This document shows, piece by piece, positions 34,200 through 45,761 of a stretch of 64,000 bases of DNA (position 1 is its first letter; each line of letters starts with the position of its first letter). Under the pieces are notes generated by a model. It saw only the letters and a list, made by a program, of their open reading frames with translations. It did not search any database and was not told where the DNA came from. The stretch is from assembly GCF_009389715.1 (NCBI RefSeq), contig NC_052394.1:23190899-23254898 (forward strand). Reading direction: 5' to 3'. Both the position numbers and the translations under genes were made by a program. This DNA comes from Phoenix dactylifera (taxonomy: Eukaryota > Streptophyta > Magnoliopsida > Arecales > Arecaceae).

Positions 34200-36179
34200 T
34201 GCTACAACTGCCTTAACGGTTTTATAAAGTGGACAGGCATGTTCCTATACTACCATTGCGCTTGCTTTTCCTTTCGTTCTTTAATTATTTATTTTCTTAC
34301 TTTTACTTTCAACTTTTCCCCCAGTTTTAAGCTTTGCATATATTCCTTGCTTGGGGTTGGGTTTGGGTTTGTTACCTCTATGGTTCTCGGTATATGAAGT
34401 AAAAGCCCATGTCATGAACTGAAAGGAAATGTTGATCCCTTGCTTTAGGGGTTTTAATAATTGATCTTAGAGCTGCCTGTTTCTTAAATATGTGGTCATG
34501 CATTGCTTTCTTCAAATTTTTTTGAAGCCATCAGGATTTTTTTTTTAGAAAAAACAGAGAAGGTAGAGAAGTCAAGATATGTTATGGTATTTTTTTCTTA
34601 AAAATAAAAAGAATATTGGTGTAGTATGTTCCATGTCCACGACCATTGTTCAACCAAGAAATAAGAGCCTACCATGAAAACATGTTAAAAAATAGGTCCG
34701 GCTACTTGCAGTCCATGTTAGCATCTTTATTAATCCTGTATTGTTGATCTGCAGGATTGCTTGGGATTAAGAAGAGGGAAGTGCGTTAAACTTGTATATC
34801 GACCCTGTTATTGTGGAAGCCTTAAACCTTTCTCTGATGAAAATAAAAGATTTGTTCTATGTACGAGATGAAGCCTCTCGGACGTCAAGTATCAACATTT
34901 TGGTGATTTATTTGGGGCCTTAATGCCTGCTTTGGCCCCAGCGGTTTGGCAAAAACTGAGGTCTGAGTCGAAACTACGGCGCATAGAGCTAGAGCCCTTG
35001 TTCCGGATAGAATCTACGGTACGTAAAGCATCTAGCTGCCAAGAAATTTGAAACAATCGAAAATTACAACTGTAAGAATTCGGAAAAAAATATGCAGAGA
35101 ATTTTTAGCCGTCTGCCTTTCTAATTTAACCTCTTCTACATTTCTAGAAAAGGTGAATGGAAATAATGGTTTCTAGAATTGGCAAATATGTTTTCTAGTT
35201 CTCCATGTTATTTGTGGAGTAAAGAAAATATTATGGATGAGGATATCTATATCAAAATTTTATATTGCAAAATGTTCATCTCTATCCGGACTAGGTCATT
35301 TGAAGATCAATACATCAATTAAGGCGTTGAGCAAACGGCTCCTTGCGATGGAAAGGATGAATTAGTTTGGCGGGCCCGATTTGTACATGTGAAATGTGTA
35401 TCTTGAATAGATAAGAAGGCAGGGGAGTGCAGCGTTTTTCAGGTTATGCATGTATACCAAGAGGCGAACAGGGTTGCAAACTAGACTGCTAGCCCAGCAT
35501 TCCGAAGAGGTCATCAGGGACTTTTTTCTCCATTTTTGGGCCTCTTCGGAATGCATTAGGGAGTTTTTTCTCCATTTTTGGGCTATTTTTTCACTTGTGA
35601 TTCTGTTAGCTCCATCTATCCTGAAGTTGGGTGGTCAGCTATTGTACTTAAAAAAAAGAGGAGAAGAAGAAGAAGAAGAAGAAGAAGAAGAAGGGGGAAA
35701 GAAAAGCTGCTCCACCCTCTTCAAAATTCTAAAAAAGTTAAATTAATTAGGGAAAAAAAAGACCCTCTTCAAAATTCTAAAAAAGTTAAATTAATTAGGG
35801 AAAAAAAGAAGAAGGAAGGAAGGAAGAAGAAGGGGGAAAGAAAAGCTGCTCCACCCTCTTCAAAATTCTAAAAAAGTTAAATTAATTAGGGAAAAAAAAT
35901 CAAGTATGCCACAACATGAATTTCTAACTAACTACATTTTTCTTTCCTAATCCCACCATAAAAAATATAAATCTTTTCTAAAATTCTGCTGAAGTAAAGC
36001 TTTTATAATTTCTCACTTATCCAAAAATATATTAATTTTTAAAATAATATACAATAATATATTTTAATATAAAAAACATATTATTAATATATTAAAAATA
36101 TAATAATATATTAATACAATATATTATTAATTCGAGGTTTGTGTATGTGAAATATCATGTGCGTAGCATAGATCTACAT
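34200..36179. other. Intergenic region with local duplications and a GAA microsatellite
   Basis: No coding region was recognised. A short segment ending TTTTTTCTCCATTTTTGGGC is duplicated at about 35512-35585. A GAA/GAG tract lies at about 35655-35695, followed by three copies of a CCCTCTTCAAAATTCTAAA unit (listed separately). A very AT-rich TATTA-type block occupies about 36000-36130, immediately before the MITE at 36183. Confidence 0.6.
35690..35900. repeat. Three-copy tandem repeat with GAA spacers
   Basis: The unit CCCTCTTCAAAATTCTAAA, followed by a run ending TTAATTAGGGAAAAAAA, occurs three times, at about 35714, 35763 and 35854. The outer two copies are preceded by the same GGGGGAAAGAAAAGCTGCT block and by GAA-rich sequence; the middle copy lacks it. 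The near identity suggests recent slippage or unequal exchange. Confidence 0.8.
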
Positions 36180-36182
36180 TAA

Positions 36183-36663
36183 GGGCTCGTTTGGTTCGCA
36201 GGAAAACGAGGGGGGAAAGTGTGGTCAACGGGAAAGTAATGAAATGCCTCTTGTTTGGTTGGAGTTTTCAAAGGAGAGAGATGGGAAAGTGGTATTCCTA
36301 TGGGAATATGATTCCCACATTTCATGGAAAAGTCTTTCCCATGAGAAACATGGGAAAGTTACTTTCCCATGAGGTAGGAATCACTCCTTTTTTATTTTTT
36401 CCCAAAAAGACCCTTCAGCATTAAAGAAGCATTAAAGAGGCATTAAAGACCTAATTTTTATTAAGGGCATAATAGGAATTATATATAACTTTCCTAGGAA
36501 AGTGGATGGTCAACCAAACATAAGCACTTTGGAAATTAGTCACTTTCCCATGGTTAACCAAACATGTCAAAAGTACTTTCCTAGGTATCCTCTTTCTAGG
36601 AATCTGATTCCCAGGAATCATATTCCTAGGAGGGAAAATACTTCCCGCGAACCAAACGAGCCC
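36183..36663. mobile_element. Tourist-like MITE (PIF/Harbinger type), 481 bp
   Basis: The ends are almost perfect inverted repeats: GGGCTCGTTTGGTTCGC at 36183 and GCGAACCAAACGAGCCC ending at 36663. A TAA trinucleotide flanks each side (36180-36182 and 36664-36666), the target-site duplication typical of PIF/Harbinger elements. The interior is non-coding, with repeated GGGAAAGT and TTCCCAT motifs that also form internal inverted repeats. The intact ends and target duplication suggest a comparatively young copy. Confidence 0.9.
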
Positions 36664-36967
36664 TAAGAAATTGAAAAAGCATGTGTGTTCCACATGTAGA
36701 AAAATTGATCCTATCAAATTGTAAACGGAGCGTCTGCAATTGTTGGCCCAATAACGCCAAGGCTATGTACTCAGATTAGCATTCTACTTTTATGATTAAG
36801 GACGTTGGTTAATTAGCTAATAAATTTGGGACCGCATAAGCTATGAAATATTCTCTCAAACTGAATTGATCCTGTGGTCGGTATGTGTTCATCGAAAACC
36901 TATCCATGGCTGCGTTGTTAAGACCGAACAGTCTTATCATATATCCCATGGCTGTCTCTTTGAGAGG

Positions 36968-39595
36968 ATGAGGCCGCCTCTCTCCACCCATCCCTCCTCT
37001 CCCCCCTTCCGTCTTCAACACCCTCTCTTCTTGCTCCCTCCTCCCACCCTCTTCCCCAAATTCTCCATCCCTGCCCGCTCCTATGAGGCCTGCTCTCACT
37101 TCTCGCCCCCGTCCCCGCACCCAAGAACAAGTCTTGGTTGGAGCCCTCCGAAGAGGAGGCGGGAGGCGAGAAGGCGCACCACCTATTCGACGGTGAGATC
37201 GAGCCGGAGGGAGTCGCCTTACGAGGTATTGGGCGTGTCCCCATCCGCAACCCCTGGCGAGATCAAGAGGGCTTACCGGAAGCTCGCCCTCAAATATCAT
37301 CCCGATGTTAACAAAGAGGTAAGGCTTCCAATTCCCTCTTTTTTCTTACTTACAGTTCACCTCAACAACTTCTTTAGATTCTCCTAGAGAGCCTTGGATT
37401 CTCGATTCCTGGAAAATCTTTTTACTCACTCTCCCTTGCATCTGCCTGTTTCGTTCCGATGCTAAGATTTTTTATGCGAATTGGTGAAATTGGTTTTTTT
37501 AGTTGCTTTATAGAACTTTGGCAAGATTTCGTTATATCTATTATGATTCTTGTTTTCTCGAATTTTAGGAAAGTTCATCATATATACATATATATATATA
37601 CATATATCATCCAGTGTGATGCAAGAGCTGATGATAAAAAATGTTAACTGTTCAGTAATGTTATGGAAAAATTTACATTATGCTAAACAACAGTTAGCAA
37701 ATAGGACCTAACAGTTGCTAATCGTGTCAGCAATTCGATGGTTAACCTGCAAAAGCCAATGAACCGGAATGGTAACATGTACATCCACTGGACTATGGAG
37801 CATATCTAATCTCTCTTGCTGTCTGTATATTGTTCCCTTGTTCTCATGATTACTTTCTGAAGGCAACTTTTTTGTGTAATATATTTAACGTTTTTTATAA
37901 TTTTACTTCATAAGTTCGTCTGGTGAATTGTTTAAAGCTGACACCATTTTGTTCTGTTGAGCAGGAAGCATCATCCAAAACTGAGACTAGACCTCCATTA
38001 GTGCTAGTATTATTGATACAGATGTTTTGACTTCTTTATGGACAATGTTTCCTACATCCTTGTCTACTTTAGATCTCACTTAGTGATAACAAAAGATCTC
38101 TTAAAAGAGAGTGTTAGTTCCGTAAAACTTGAATACAGTTGCCAGACACTAAAGAGGAAACTGCAAATATATGCATTGTTTTCAGACGTGTGCTACCTGC
38201 ATGTTAACCTCCTCTAAAAAAAAATAACTCACTTGCCACGGCTGTCTCATCCTTCTGGATCATAACAAATGCTGTTTTCTTCTAAAAAGGCATGCGATGT
38301 GCTTGAAAGTTTTGGTACCATATATTCATTTTTATTGTTTTGCTAAAAAATTGTTTCTCTATTTTCTATTTTTTCGTTTCTAGTTTTATTTTGACGAGAC
38401 CCGTGAGTTACTAACTTGCTGGAAAGACTTAAGGTAATCATACTATACTAGATAAGAGACGTAATGCTTTGCCTTATCATGTTGATTATTTTACTGATAT
38501 AGTTCTATATTGACTGTGATATAGGCAAATGCTCAAGAGAAATTCATGCGAATTAAGCATGCATACAATACCTTATTGAATTCAGAATCAAAGTTCAAGT
38601 ATGGCAGTTACAGTTCAGATTATTCGAGAACAGCTGAAAGGAACAGCAGTACCCCAGAAGAAGAATTTTATGGCTTTGGTGCGAATCTTGGCTTCTGAAA
38701 AGTTGTCTGGAAATTTGCTAGATCCAAATTTAATTATATTACCTTAATTTTTTTAATTATTTTCCCGATATTGGATAAGGAGTTATTTATAGAAAGTAGT
38801 CCTTTTTCCTTTGCAGCATCATCATGAACACCATGATTTTTTTTTTCAATAAGTTTGCCGTCATACTTTAAAAATATGGTCACTCTATTAGCACTTCCTT
38901 TAGGATGTGTTATCCTCATAATTAATTGGAAGTCCTTATATAACCCATTTATTCTGCAGGCAATTTTTTGAGAGATGTTCAAATATCAATAGGTAGATTT
39001 TTCTCCTGCAGGAAACTGTGGCTTGAACATGTTATTCTCGCAGTTTTAGTTGATCAATCTTTTTCTTTCTACAAAAGAGCCAATTTTCCTTGAAGATAAC
39101 CAGAACCTTGATGTTGCAGCGGATTTCTTTCGTGATCTACAAGCAGAATTTCAAAACTGGGAAGCAGGCATAAATTCAGAAGAGAAACCCAAGAGTCTGT
39201 GGGAGGAACTGGCAGTAAGTTCCAATCTGATAAACATTGTGCAATTATAAAATATGAAGTAATCCTTGTCCCTGCCTACCGAACATATTCCTATGCAATT
39301 AAAACAGAAAAAGCATTCGTTTGCTCTGAACTTGAAATTTTCATTATATATTCATCACTGTATGTTTCAGGACATTGGTGAGGAGTTTGTCGAGTTCTTA
39401 GAGAAGGAGCTCAACATCAACGATTCAAATTCTGAAGAAGAGAGTGGTGGTGATGACTCGCCGAAGGAAAACTCGTATACAAAGCCTAGGGAAGATAAAA
39501 GGAAAGATGGAAGCCAAAATGCAGGCAGTATCGAGAACAGCATCGATGAAATTGAAGCTGCTCTTGCTCAATTGAAAAAGGAGTTGGGACTCTAG
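36968..39595 (+). CDS. J-domain (DnaJ type C) chaperone, probably chloroplast
   Basis: Hsp70 co-chaperone with an N-terminal J domain and no zinc-finger region. Exons: 36968-37318, 38525-38678, 39120-39214, 39371-39595, giving 274 residues. Residues 1 to about 75 are Ser/Pro/Arg-rich and lack acidic residues apart from scattered Glu, which fits a plastid transit peptide. The J domain runs from [18 protein letters not shown] (83) through HPD at 111-113 to about 144. The C-terminal part ([53 protein letters not shown]) matches my memory of the Arabidopsis At5g59610-type protein. For exon 3 an alternative acceptor at 39096 adds eight residues in frame; 39120 gives the better family match. The start at 36968 is the first in-frame ATG before the transit peptide. 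Confidence 0.88.
37319..38524 (+). other. Intron 1 of the J-domain gene
   Basis: A 1.2-kb intron with an AT dinucleotide-rich patch (ATATATACATATATAT type) at about 37580-37610. No embedded gene or clear transposon is visible. Confidence 0.7.
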
Positions 39596-39619
39596 TGGCA
39601 TTCTCTGGAGTCACCTTTG

Positions 39620-41030
39620 AAGCATCTTCGTGGTAAAGAAGGAATTCCAAGGGAAAGACTTCCTCACCCATGATGAGTTTAGAGATATTGCTCGGAACAA
39701 AGCTGATGCCCAATCTTTTGCTCAAATGTCCACTTCCGGATGCCTTATGATTTTGCCAAAGCATAACAAATAATAGTGCATCTGCATTTCTTATATTGAC
39801 AATATTCATGTAAATTCTTTTACAAATTGTACCATCCACTTCCACTTCCACTTCCAAGTTTTCGTTGACATGACTCATGTACCCGAGAATCCCAGTCCGC
39901 CTAAAGTTGTAACAAAAAGTTATTATTATCAAAATCATTTCTTTCAAAAAAAATATTGGTATCATTCCTAGTGTTACCTGGCTTTGAACATTATAGAGCA
40001 TATGTAGATTTTTTAATTGATTTTCATTTGTATATCTGAAATAGATATTGCTAAATTTGAAATGGCAGCATAGCTGTTTTCTATGGATTCCAATGGTAAA
40101 TATGAATAGAAATTCATCTCCTGGAAATCTGAGTCTTCTCACTGCTATTTAAGTGCGAACGCTTACCATAACATTATCTGAGATGGATGTCCGTTTCAAG
40201 CCTAACCTTCATGAGACTCCTACGGACCTATGAATCGTTCGCCCTGAATTGAATCACCCTTCAAAGTACTTTGGTGGGAAGAGAGCCTCTGATCATGGCT
40301 GTCCTCATGAAGATGTTTATGTGATTTAATATCGTCAAAGATACCGAGGATAAGGCCCTTGTTTCTAGAGTTGTCAGCGTCACGGAGCACCAACGTCTTG
40401 ATGATGAGGGGGCGGTTAGCGTCTTGCGCCAATATAAGGATTTGCCCATGAAGGCTGCAGCCGTCGTCCTTCTTTATATATATTATTTTATTTATTTATT
40501 TATTTATTTATTTATATAATAGTGACTCACATAAAAAATTCATGCATGCATTCAAAAAAATCAGAAAAAAATATTTGACGAAAAGAAAAAGAAATAAACT
40601 TGAGACTCTATCAGATAAACTTTCTTGAATGATGCACAATATAGGAGGTAATACAGCCAGCAACACTGTTTCCTTTTTAATAGACATAAATGACTTAAAA
40701 GGAAATAAATCCTCTCGCAAGCCTAGAGATAATCTAAAGCAGACAGGTGCCGATCAATATAACTTAAAACAGACAGGTGCCCATCAATATAACTGTGTTG
40801 GCTCTGAATTTAGCCAATCACCATAGTCAGCCATCTTCAAAGCTGCAGCCTTTGAGGGAGTGCTGTCCATATTACTCCGAGATCAAACTACCAAACCCAT
40901 ATGGGCCATATTTCGAAAACGGAATCGCTTTGGTTGATGAACCGCTCGGTTCGCGGGGCCTCCGGGACCTAAAGCCGTTTTCACTTCGAACCTGGAGACG
41001 TGGCAAAATCTCGGGGACTGGGCTGGGGCC
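39620..41030. other. Intergenic region between the J-domain and TPR genes
   Basis: The first few hundred bases probably contain the J-domain gene 3' UTR. A patch at about 40215-40450 has GC content and an open minus-strand frame reminiscent of a decayed coding fragment (for example PLIIKTLVLRDADNSRNKG), but I recognise no family. A TTTA microsatellite lies at about 40480-40518. A 30-bp unit containing CAGACAGGTGCC is repeated at 40731 and 40761. GC-rich sequence from about 40930 probably marks the TPR-gene promoter. Confidence 0.5.
40731..40790. repeat. 30-bp tandem duplication
   Basis: Two adjacent units share CAGACAGGTGCC followed, after one variable base, by ATCAATATAA. They differ at a few positions. 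No function is apparent. Confidence 0.8.
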
Positions 41031-41129
41031 GCGGCGAATCTAATATTCCGATGTAAACGGCTTCCATTGTCTCTGCTCGCTCTTCGGTTCTTCTTGCAGC
41101 TTCCCTTTCTTTTCCCATCTCCCACGACC

Positions 41130-44100
41130 ATGTTCCGAGTCGCGCTGAGGAGAGCAGCAACCAAAGCCCCAGCCCAGTCCCCAAGGGAGCTCGTACTCGC
41201 CTCGACGCCAGTCCTGAGGTCCTACGCGACCAACGGCCCAGATGGTGTTTCTCGCCAGATGATCCAGTACGCCCTCGGCCATGCTAGATCTCACAGATCA
41301 GGTCCCCTGCCCCTTTCTATCTTTCAGTCGAGTGTTCTTCTTCTTCTTCTTCTTTTTCTTCGATCCAATTTTGTAATCTTGTACTATATGTTTATATGTA
41401 TGCAGGGGATTCGTATGCCCAAGCGATGCTCGTGCTGGAGCAAGGCCTGTCCAACTTTCGAGGAGGAGGAGATGAGGAGGCGATGGGAATGCTGATGCTC
41501 GCCATGTCGACTTTGCACTACGAGAGGTCACTCCTTTTATTTAAATTCATCATCATTTTTGAAGCGGGAGTTAGAAGAGAGTTTTGATGATAACTGGTCG
41601 CTTATGCTATATAATGGATCTCATGTATATGGGCAGAGGGCGGCTTCGAGATGCCTTTGAGAAGCTCGAGATGGTTCGCCAGCTGAGGCGCACTTCTTTA
41701 GCTCTTAAAGGTGATTCCCATGGCTGCTTTCTGGAAGCTTTTCATATGATTAACAAAAATGAAATGGATAAGCTCGCACCGGCTATGTGCTGTTTGTTGA
41801 AATGCTTTTGACTGATTCTCTTACCTTTTTACCTTCGTCAGGGTTTGGTAGGTTCTCTACATGCTGTTTCTGTGAGAAATTTATGAACTGCTCCGTAGTT
41901 TTTTGGTATATTTGGATGCGATAGAGACCAAACAAGTCTCCCATCTGTTTTCTTGTTTGGTCAATCGGTCTATCATTTCGATTTGCACAAACGGTGTTGC
42001 CTTACTTTACAAATTACAAAGGAATCATATGTAGGGATCCATCCTGCTGTTCCAACATCCTACAGAAACCTTGCACATGATTTCTCACCTAGTTATTGGC
42101 ACTAAGATGCATCCCATCTTTTCTTTTTTCAAATGAATGTGCAGTGGCAGCATGGGAAGCTTTGATCGGGCTGAAGTTGGAGCTGGGCCAGGTTGGTAAG
42201 CACGGCTATATATAGCGTCTGTGATGCTTTAGGTTGGATTTATTTGATGGTTATTTTGCCATAGGATGTTCCTCCATCAGTGCTCGCAGATGATTTCTCT
42301 CAACTGTCGAGGAAAAGCATGGAAGTCAGCGTACCTGAATTGCGGGCTAAAGCCATCAAGGGACTTGCTGATCTTGTGAATGGGGAACTCCAATCAGGTT
42401 TCTGTTTTCTTTGGGGGAACCCTTGTGACTTTCTTGAAGTTCCCCAAGAAAAACATTCCGACTCTTTTATTAGAAAGAAAAGCAAGATTAGGATGGAAAT
42501 GATTTTAATTTTCTGTGACAGCTGAGCTGCTCTTTGAGGGGCTTCCAGACTATAATGTGCGAGAGGGTCAAGATCAAATGGGTATGTTATGCTTCGCAGC
42601 AGCAATTCAAGAGGCAATTTTTCCTCTGGATGCCGAATTCATGCAAGTTATTATTTTTTTTCTTGATATGCAGGAAATGTTGCTCTTTCTCATGGGGAAT
42701 TTCTTCATTGCACTGGGAGCTTTTCATCGGCAAAGAACTTGTATGAGAGGGCGCTTCAGATATCAGAAGGAAAGGATATATCGAACAATTTGTATCTGTC
42801 TTCTGCCAACATGATCCCTGAAGAAGGTCTCCTGGGAGCTACATGTGCATTAGGCCAGCTATTGTCACATTTGGGGTAAGGTTCTTGTGGTTAACTAAAG
42901 AGTCACTACTTTAGTCAACATTTTTTAGCTTACATTCTGCATATATGATTCACCTAAAGATTGTATCTCACTTTTACAATGCAACAATACAATCATTGTG
43001 ATTTTTCTTACTGAGTTGGCTAATGCGGTCTTTCTCATTCAGGAAATTTCAAGAAGCGGAGGAGTTGCTGACCAAGGCACTAACTAAAGCTGAAAATCAT
43101 TTTGGTTCGTCATACTTAAACTTCTCAGTACATGAACTGTAGATTCATTATAACATTTGGCTATTTTTTAGTTTGAGTTCGACTTGCATCACATGTTATT
43201 CTTCGACTCAGGATCAACTCATCCGAAGGTTGGGATTGTGTTAACTTGCATAGCTCTTATGTTTAAACATAAAGCAAAGATGGAATCTTCAAGTTCTATA
43301 TTGATCCAGGAGGTTAGCCTGAACCTTGACATACAGTTGGTAGTTGTGTCTTTGCAAATTCAGTTGTTGTTTTTCCATAGCTATAAATGTGGCCAAACCT
43401 GGTTAGACATACAGCATGGCTTCACCTTGTTTTGCGCTATTGGTTTTTACTTAATTGTATGCCATGATTATCTTAAATTTGCTCACATGCTCTCCACTAA
43501 GCTGGGTTTAATTTATATGCAAGCACCCAAGTCAAAGAAGCTTGTCATTTTTATTGAAATTCAGTATATTATCTACTTAATAACTTGTTGATACTGCCAA
43601 ATGGCAGGGATTATATAGGAGGGCCATTGATTTGCTAAAAGCTCCAGCCTTGGATTGTGAAGGTATTTCAATTTCCACTGCTATATCCAATTTTTCATTA
43701 CACATCTGCATGTAAGAATTGCTTTTTCAATGGTGGATCATTGCAGATGCTGCAGTACAGGTGGATGGAAGAGACATTGTTGCCCTTGCAAGAGGTAGTT
43801 CTTTGCACCACCTTATTTGCCATGTTCATAATATGTAGGACCATTGCATATAAGCAAGACATTATGAAGGATTTGGGTTCTTTCATGTCAATGGCAAGAA
43901 AGATCATAGAAGGGGGGACCGGGGGGGGGGGGGGGGGGGGGGGGGGTGGAATCAACTATAGATGACCTCTTTCTAAAGGTTATTTCTTGCTGATTGAAAT
44001 TCTCTGTTCATTTATATTTTTAAAGTTTATTGAAATACTCTCAACCCCAATCTGTAGATGCCCCCCCCCAACTCTGACCAGGTTATGATACTCCAAGTGA

Positions 44101-45693
44101 CCACATGATTGTTGTTTTATTCGTCCTGGGATGCTAGAAGTGGATATAATGTAGGAGGTGTTGTTAAATATTAGCCAGTAACACAGAAACATGTAATGTA
44201 TCAGATCCAATTTTTTTGATTGATTTTGAAGTCCTTGAGTGCTGCTATTGGCATGGGCATGTTAGTGGTCCACTTCCTGCACCCTGAACTTCTCTGTTCC
44301 GCTTACTCTTCCTTCTCCTCCTTTAATCATCATTCCTTTAAAAGGAGCCACCATTTTTTTTATTATGCACATGTATTTGATTTTATTTGACCTGTGATTG
44401 TTGGACCTTTGATTTATCCCAGAGTATCAGCATCTGACAATTAAAAATATGAGGGTATCTGTGTCATTCAGATACAAAGTCTGCAAGAAGAAATTTGTAG
44501 ATAATCTGTACTTAACACAAACCTGCTCTGAACACTTGCACACAAGCCTATGCATCATGAGATGTAACGATACCTTTCCTTTTAGACAATTTCTGGATGA
44601 TCCTTGATCTCAACTAGAACATCCTTAATATGTATGAATTCTGTGGAGGGCTTCCCCTATTATGAATTACATCTCTTTATTGGAACCCCTCTTCTTGACT
44701 AGCTTGTGCAGGCTTTAATAGCTTGTAGTTAGTGTGGGCCTTTAGGTCCTTTCTTACAACATTACGTACTTCCTAGCAAAAGATTTTTCTCCATTGTTAG
44801 TACTTGTTTCGGACCCTGAGGTTTTAGAAAAGGTTCAACCAGTTTACGTTTTTCTTGGTATCTTCAGCATATGCCCTCTCAACTTTCTTAAAGTTGTTTG
44901 CGACATTTTTGTTACCGTCCATATGCTTGTGATTTGCTGCTTTGTAAATGCTTGCCTCTTAATAAGTATTGGGTTAGTTGGTCGAAGGAGGAACGATACT
45001 TAAAGATGACCTCTCCAATAGCGGTTGTGAGGAAGTGTATGCAGAAGGCCATTGTCGTAATAAAACATTTTTATATAGTGAGCGGTGAAATATGGCTTAT
45101 TTTAGAACTAGTTTGTTATGGTTCATCTGAGCTGTATCATGGAAGAGGATTGCTTTAAGCTTCCAGTTTATGGCAGCATGTTTAGAACTTCACATGATCA
45201 ATTTTAATTTTTATTATGTAGTAGTAGTAGAAGAAAAATACTAGATGATGGTAACATGGTTTTTCTCTTTGATCTGCCGATAAATGTAAAAGACTTTTGT
45301 TTCAGTAAAGATGCTTGCGTTTAGATGATAGAACAAATTGCTTGATAATAAAAATAAAGCTTATAGATTTCATGATAGATTTGGAAGTCTATAACTAATA
45401 CGTATTTATTTTATAGAGTATTGTTTTTTCGTAACTTCTACATTTTATTGATATAATAATGTAGTTGGAATATTAGGGTTTATCTTAAGGTTTTGACTAA
45501 ATAGTGTTATTGTTTAGGTGGATATGCAGAACTGTTATGCATTCAACAGAACAGAAAAGAAGAAGGTGAACGAATGAGAAAGTGGGCCAAGACTATTTGG
45601 AGGAACCACCGTTTATCTCTCGCCCAAGCGCTTGATTTTTGTGAACCGCCAAAAGCTCCTGTTATCGACACACGGATTGGTAGAGTTATATGA
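41130..45693 (+). CDS. TPR-repeat protein, kinesin-light-chain-like, probably mitochondrial
   Basis: Scaffold-type protein with tetratricopeptide repeats; substrate or partner unknown. Twelve exons: 41130-41301, 41406-41526, 41637-41710, 42145-42191, 42265-42397, 42522-42581, 42674-42875, 43043-43104, 43212-43312, 43608-43662, 43747-43794, 45518-45693, closing to 416 residues. The N-terminus (MFRVALRRAATKAP, then VLRSYATNG) is basic with an RSYA-type cleavage context, typical of a mitochondrial presequence. TPR-like helices are seen in the middle (SYAQAMLVLEQGL) and between about residues 200 and 340 (SSAKNLYERALQIS, GATCALGQLLSHLGKF, EAEELLTKALTKAENHFG, HPKVGIVLTCIALMF). It resembles uncharacterised plant proteins annotated kinesin-light-chain-related. 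Intron 11 contains a 26-base G run; a 40-bp tandem duplication spans the stop codon. The start is the first true ATG in frame. Confidence 0.87.
43921..43946 (+). repeat. 26-base G homopolymer in TPR-gene intron 11
   Basis: An uninterrupted run of 26 G residues begins right after GGGGGGACC (43912-43920). A shorter C run (eight or nine bases) occurs about 130 bp downstream near 44061. Such a tract can form G-quadruplexes and is also prone to sequencing and assembly length error. Confidence 0.9.
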
Positions 45694-45761
45694 TTACGAG
45701 TAACAAAGGCTATATAAATACAGAGTTATATGATTACGAGTAACAAAGGCTATGTAAATAC
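45682..45761. repeat. 40-bp tandem duplication spanning the TPR stop codon
   Basis: The unit AGAGTTATATGATTACGAGT and the 20 bases after it (45682-45721) are repeated at 45722-45761 with a single difference (TATATAAA versus TATGTAAA). The first copy contains the last two full codons and the TGA stop, so the protein end is unaffected and the second copy lies in the 3' UTR. Confidence 0.95.

Noticed and set aside
36866-36967. N-terminal extension of the J-domain protein
   Set aside because: The upstream frame is open but begins at TTG, not ATG; the first in-frame ATG is 36968, which directly opens a transit-peptide-like sequence.
39486-40142. 218-codon minus-strand frame over the J-domain gene end
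   Set aside because: It overlaps the last exon and 3' UTR on the opposite strand, lacks a recognisable domain and does not begin at a good ATG. Judged chance.
40215-40450. Possible gene fragment between the J-domain and TPR genes
   Set aside because: The minus-strand frame looks coding-like in composition, but I recognise no family and there are no splice partners, so it is mentioned only in the region note.
41067-41129. Longer N-terminus of the TPR protein
   Set aside because: The open frame upstream starts at TTG; 41130 is the first true ATG and begins a good mitochondrial presequence.
43698-43965. Poly-Gly and poly-Pro frames around the G run
   Set aside because: Produced by translating the 26-base G tract in an intron; no coding evidence.
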